Positions 5,566-7,358 of a DNA stretch of 7,358 nt are shown here, piece after piece. Location: contig MDJN01000005.1 of assembly GCA_001995005.1 (NCBI GenBank), positions 1 through 7,358 of the forward strand, in the 5' to 3' direction. The notes beneath the pieces are model-generated. The model was not told the origin of the DNA. It did no database searches and worked only from the letters and a program-made list of their open reading frames with translations. The first letter of the stretch is position 1; each line of letters begins with the position of its first letter. Source of the DNA: Candidatus Parepulonipiscium sp. PG-Nun2H_MBin03. GTDB lineage: Bacteria; Bacillota; Clostridia; Lachnospirales; Cellulosilyticaceae. A program made the position numbers and the translations under genes.

Positions 5566-7293
5566 ATGGATTTTAAAACTAAATATAATCAATGGTTACA
5601 AGATGAATGTTTTGATGAGGAGACTAAAAAAGAGCTTGAAAGTATTGCAAATAATGAAAAAGAAATAGAAGATAGATTTTATACTGAACTAGAGTTTGGT
5701 ACCGCTGGTCTTCGTGGGGTGATAGGCGCCGGAACAAATCGTATGAATATTTATATAGTAAGAAAAGCTACACAAGGACTTGCTAATTTTTTGTTATCTC
5801 AAAATATCTCAGAACCGAAAGTAGCTATAGCATATGATTCTCGTAATAAATCTGATATATTTGCAAAGGAGACTGCCTTAGTTCTGGCTGCCAATGGCAT
5901 CCACGCTTATCTTTACGAAAGTTTACGTGCAGTGCCTCAACTTTCGTTTGCACTAAGGGAGCTGGCTTGTGATGCTGGTGTAGTAATCACTGCAAGTCAT
6001 AATCCGCCTGAATATAACGGATATAAAGTGTATGGTAACGACGGTTCACAAGTTATTGCTCCATATGATAAAATGATAATTAATGAAGTAAATAAAATTA
6101 CTGACTTTAGTACCATTAAAAGTATATCCGAGCAAGATGCAATAGAGAATAATCTATTAACAATAATAGGCAAAGATATGGATGATAAATATATCGCTAA
6201 CGTAAAAGCACAGGTTGTTAATAAAGATGTAATTGAAAGAGTTGGAGATAATTTTAAAATTGTGTATACTCCACTGCATGGTACAGGTAATGTGCCCGTT
6301 CGCCGTGTTCTTGATGAAGTTGGATTTAAACATGTCTATATTGTAGCAGAGCAAGAACAACCAGATGGTAATTTTCCAACTGTAAAAAGCCCAAATCCAG
6401 AAGATGTTAACGCTTTTAAACTTGCTATTGAACTTGCAAAAAAAGTGGAGGCTGACATTATAATAGGTACAGACCCTGACGCTGATAGAGTAGGTGTTTT
6501 AATAAGAGACGAAAAAGGCGAGTATCTTGTATTAACTGGTAACATGGTTGGTGCTATGCTTACCGAATATATATTATATGGTAAACAATCAAAAGGTGAG
6601 CTTGTCAAAAATGGCGTAGTTATTAAAACAATTGTTTCAACTGAGATGGTTAGACCTATGGCTAAATTTTTCGGCGTAGAACTGATTGAAGTATTAACAG
6701 GATTTAAGTATATTGGTGAAAAAATTAAAGAGTTTGAAACTACGGGCAATAATAGTTATGTATTTGGTTTTGAAGAAAGCTACGGTGCATTGGCAGGAAC
6801 TTATGCTAGAGATAAAGATGCCGTTGTAATTAGTATGTTGGCATGCGAGATGGCAGCATCGTACAAAATGCGTGGTCTTACTTTATATGAAGGGCTAGAA
6901 TCTTTATACCAAAAATACGGATATTATTTAGAAGATGTTCAGGCTTTCACTTTAAAAGGGATTGAAGGATTATCTAAAATTAAATCTATTATGGAAAATA
7001 TACGTACTAATATGCCAACTACAATTGGCGATTATGATATTCGTGCTACTCGTGACTATTCAATTCAAACACGTACTACAAAAGATGGGCACACAAGCAA
7101 GATAGACTTGCCAGCTTCTGATGTTATGTATTTTGAATTGAATGATAACGCTTGGATATGCGTACGCCCTTCTGGTACTGAACCTAAAATTAAATTCTAT
7201 ATTGGGGTAAAAGGAAACAGCATGTTAGACGCTAATCACAGGTTAGATAACATCAAACAAGACGTCCTAAAGTTACTTCAACCTTGGCTGTAA
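5566..7293 (+). CDS. pgcA: alpha-phosphoglucomutase / phosphohexomutase (PgcA type)
   Basis: Cytosolic enzyme interconverting glucose-6-phosphate and glucose-1-phosphate, the entry to UDP-glucose for cell-wall glycolipids, teichoic acids, exopolysaccharide or glycogen. The 575 residues fit full-length Firmicute PgcA. All four alpha-D-phosphohexomutase domains show their signatures: FGTAGLRG (near 44-51), the active-site TASHNPPEYNGYKVYG with phospho-Ser144, the Mg loop GTDPDADRVG (301-310), the sugar-specificity loop FGFEESYGA with Glu403 and Ser405, and the phosphate-binding RPSGTEPKIKFY (534-545). The GFEES form is typical of enzymes acting on glucose or on both glucose and mannose phosphates, so some phosphomannomutase activity cannot be excluded. 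The ATG has AAAGGA 9 nt upstream; an ATG at 5559 is out of frame and closes quickly. Nothing is missing or broken. It is the second gene after the PEGA protein under the promoter at 4160. Confidence 0.95.
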   Translation: MDFKTKYNQWLQDECFDEETKKELESIANNEKEIEDRFYTELEFGTAGLRGVIGAGTNRMNIYIVRKATQGLANFLLSQNISEPKVAIAYDSRNKSDIFAKETALVLAANGIHAYLYESLRAVPQLSFALRELACDAGVVITASHNPPEYNGYKVYGNDGSQVIAPYDKMIINEVNKITDFSTIKSISEQDAIENNLLTIIGKDMDDKYIANVKAQVVNKDVIERVGDNFKIVYTPLHGTGNVPVRRVLDEVGFKHVYIVAEQEQPDGNFPTVKSPNPEDVNAFKLAIELAKKVEADIIIGTDPDADRVGVLIRDEKGEYLVLTGNMVGAMLTEYILYGKQSKGELVKNGVVIKTIVSTEMVRPMAKFFGVELIEVLTGFKYIGEKIKEFETTGNNSYVFGFEESYGALAGTYARDKDAVVISMLACEMAASYKMRGLTLYEGLESLYQKYGYYLEDVQAFTLKGIEGLSKIKSIMENIRTNMPTTIGDYDIRATRDYSIQTRTTKDGHTSKIDLPASDVMYFELNDNAWICVRPSGTEPKIKFYIGVKGNSMLDANHRLDNIKQDVLKLLQPWL

Positions 7294-7318
7294 GCATAAA
7301 GCCAGAGGTAAAGTAACT
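7271..7318 (+). other. long imperfect RNA hairpin spanning the pgcA stop codon
   Basis: AGTTACTT (7271-7278) is the exact reverse complement of AAGTAACT (7311-7318). Inside it ACC (7281-7283) pairs with GGT (7307-7309), TT with two A residues around a bulged G, and GGCT (7286-7289) with AGCC (7300-7303), leaving a 10-nt loop that holds the stop codon TAA. About 17 pairs form in total. No T-tract follows on either strand, so a standard intrinsic terminator is unlikely; mRNA 3'-end protection or a processed end is possible. Confidence 0.5.
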
Positions 7319-7358
7319 ACAAAAAATAAATATATCAAAAAAACTTTCTTAGGTAGAG

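Noticed and set aside
6336..6749. 137-codon open frame on the minus strand inside pgcA
   Set aside because: It lies wholly within the well-conserved phosphoglucomutase, has low-complexity Ser/Thr-rich composition and shows no recognisable family; it is an antisense shadow.
7271..7358. Rho-independent terminator after pgcA
   Set aside because: A strong hairpin exists, but the sequence after it is A-rich on the plus strand and there is no T-tract on the opposite strand either; any true terminator may lie beyond the window.
1..7358. CRISPR arrays, tRNA genes, insertion sequences or attachment sites
   Set aside because: No regularly spaced repeats, cloverleaf sequence, transposase-like protein or flanking inverted repeats were seen.

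Overview
The window is AT-rich and compact, with strong GGAGG-type ribosome binding sites and GTG/TTG starts alongside ATG. It carries a CotS-family spore-coat-type gene. Together these point to an endospore-forming Firmicute, most likely a clostridium and perhaps from the Lachnospirales. No mobile element, CRISPR array, tRNA or rRNA is visible. Most of it reads as ordinary chromosome. I found no clear new multi-gene defence or biosynthetic system; the unusual signals are smaller in scale.

Left half (1-2890, minus strand): four genes in transcription order are a GltS-type sodium/glutamate symporter (2890-1568), folP (dihydropteroate synthase, 1546-746), folK (HPPK, 761-285) and the first 89 codons of ispE (267-1, running off the left edge). 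Gaps are 21 nt, a 16-nt overlap and 17 nt, so this is almost certainly one operon, served by a sigma-A-like promoter at 2931-2958. FolK makes the pyrophosphorylated pterin that FolP joins to p-aminobenzoate. IspE serves MEP isoprenoid synthesis. FolP keeps its catalytic core but has several changes around the p-aminobenzoate pocket.

Middle (2891-4223): a 129-bp divergent intergenic region holds the gltS promoter, a 19-bp near-perfect palindrome and a weak sporulation-type promoter match. It is followed by a CotS-like kinase-fold gene (3020-4012) whose metal-binding positions look degenerate. After it comes a 211-bp intergenic region with a structured element (4053-4094) that may be a terminator, small leader RNA or operator, and then a strong sigma-A promoter (4160-4188).

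Right half (4224-7358, plus strand): a membrane-anchored extracytoplasmic PEGA-domain protein is followed 16 nt later by a complete alpha-phosphoglucomutase (pgcA type). The two are probably co-transcribed. The phosphoglucomutase makes glucose-1-phosphate for envelope glycans and storage sugars, and the PEGA protein is likely exposed at the envelope, so a cell-surface link is plausible but unproven. A long imperfect hairpin folds across the pgcA stop codon.
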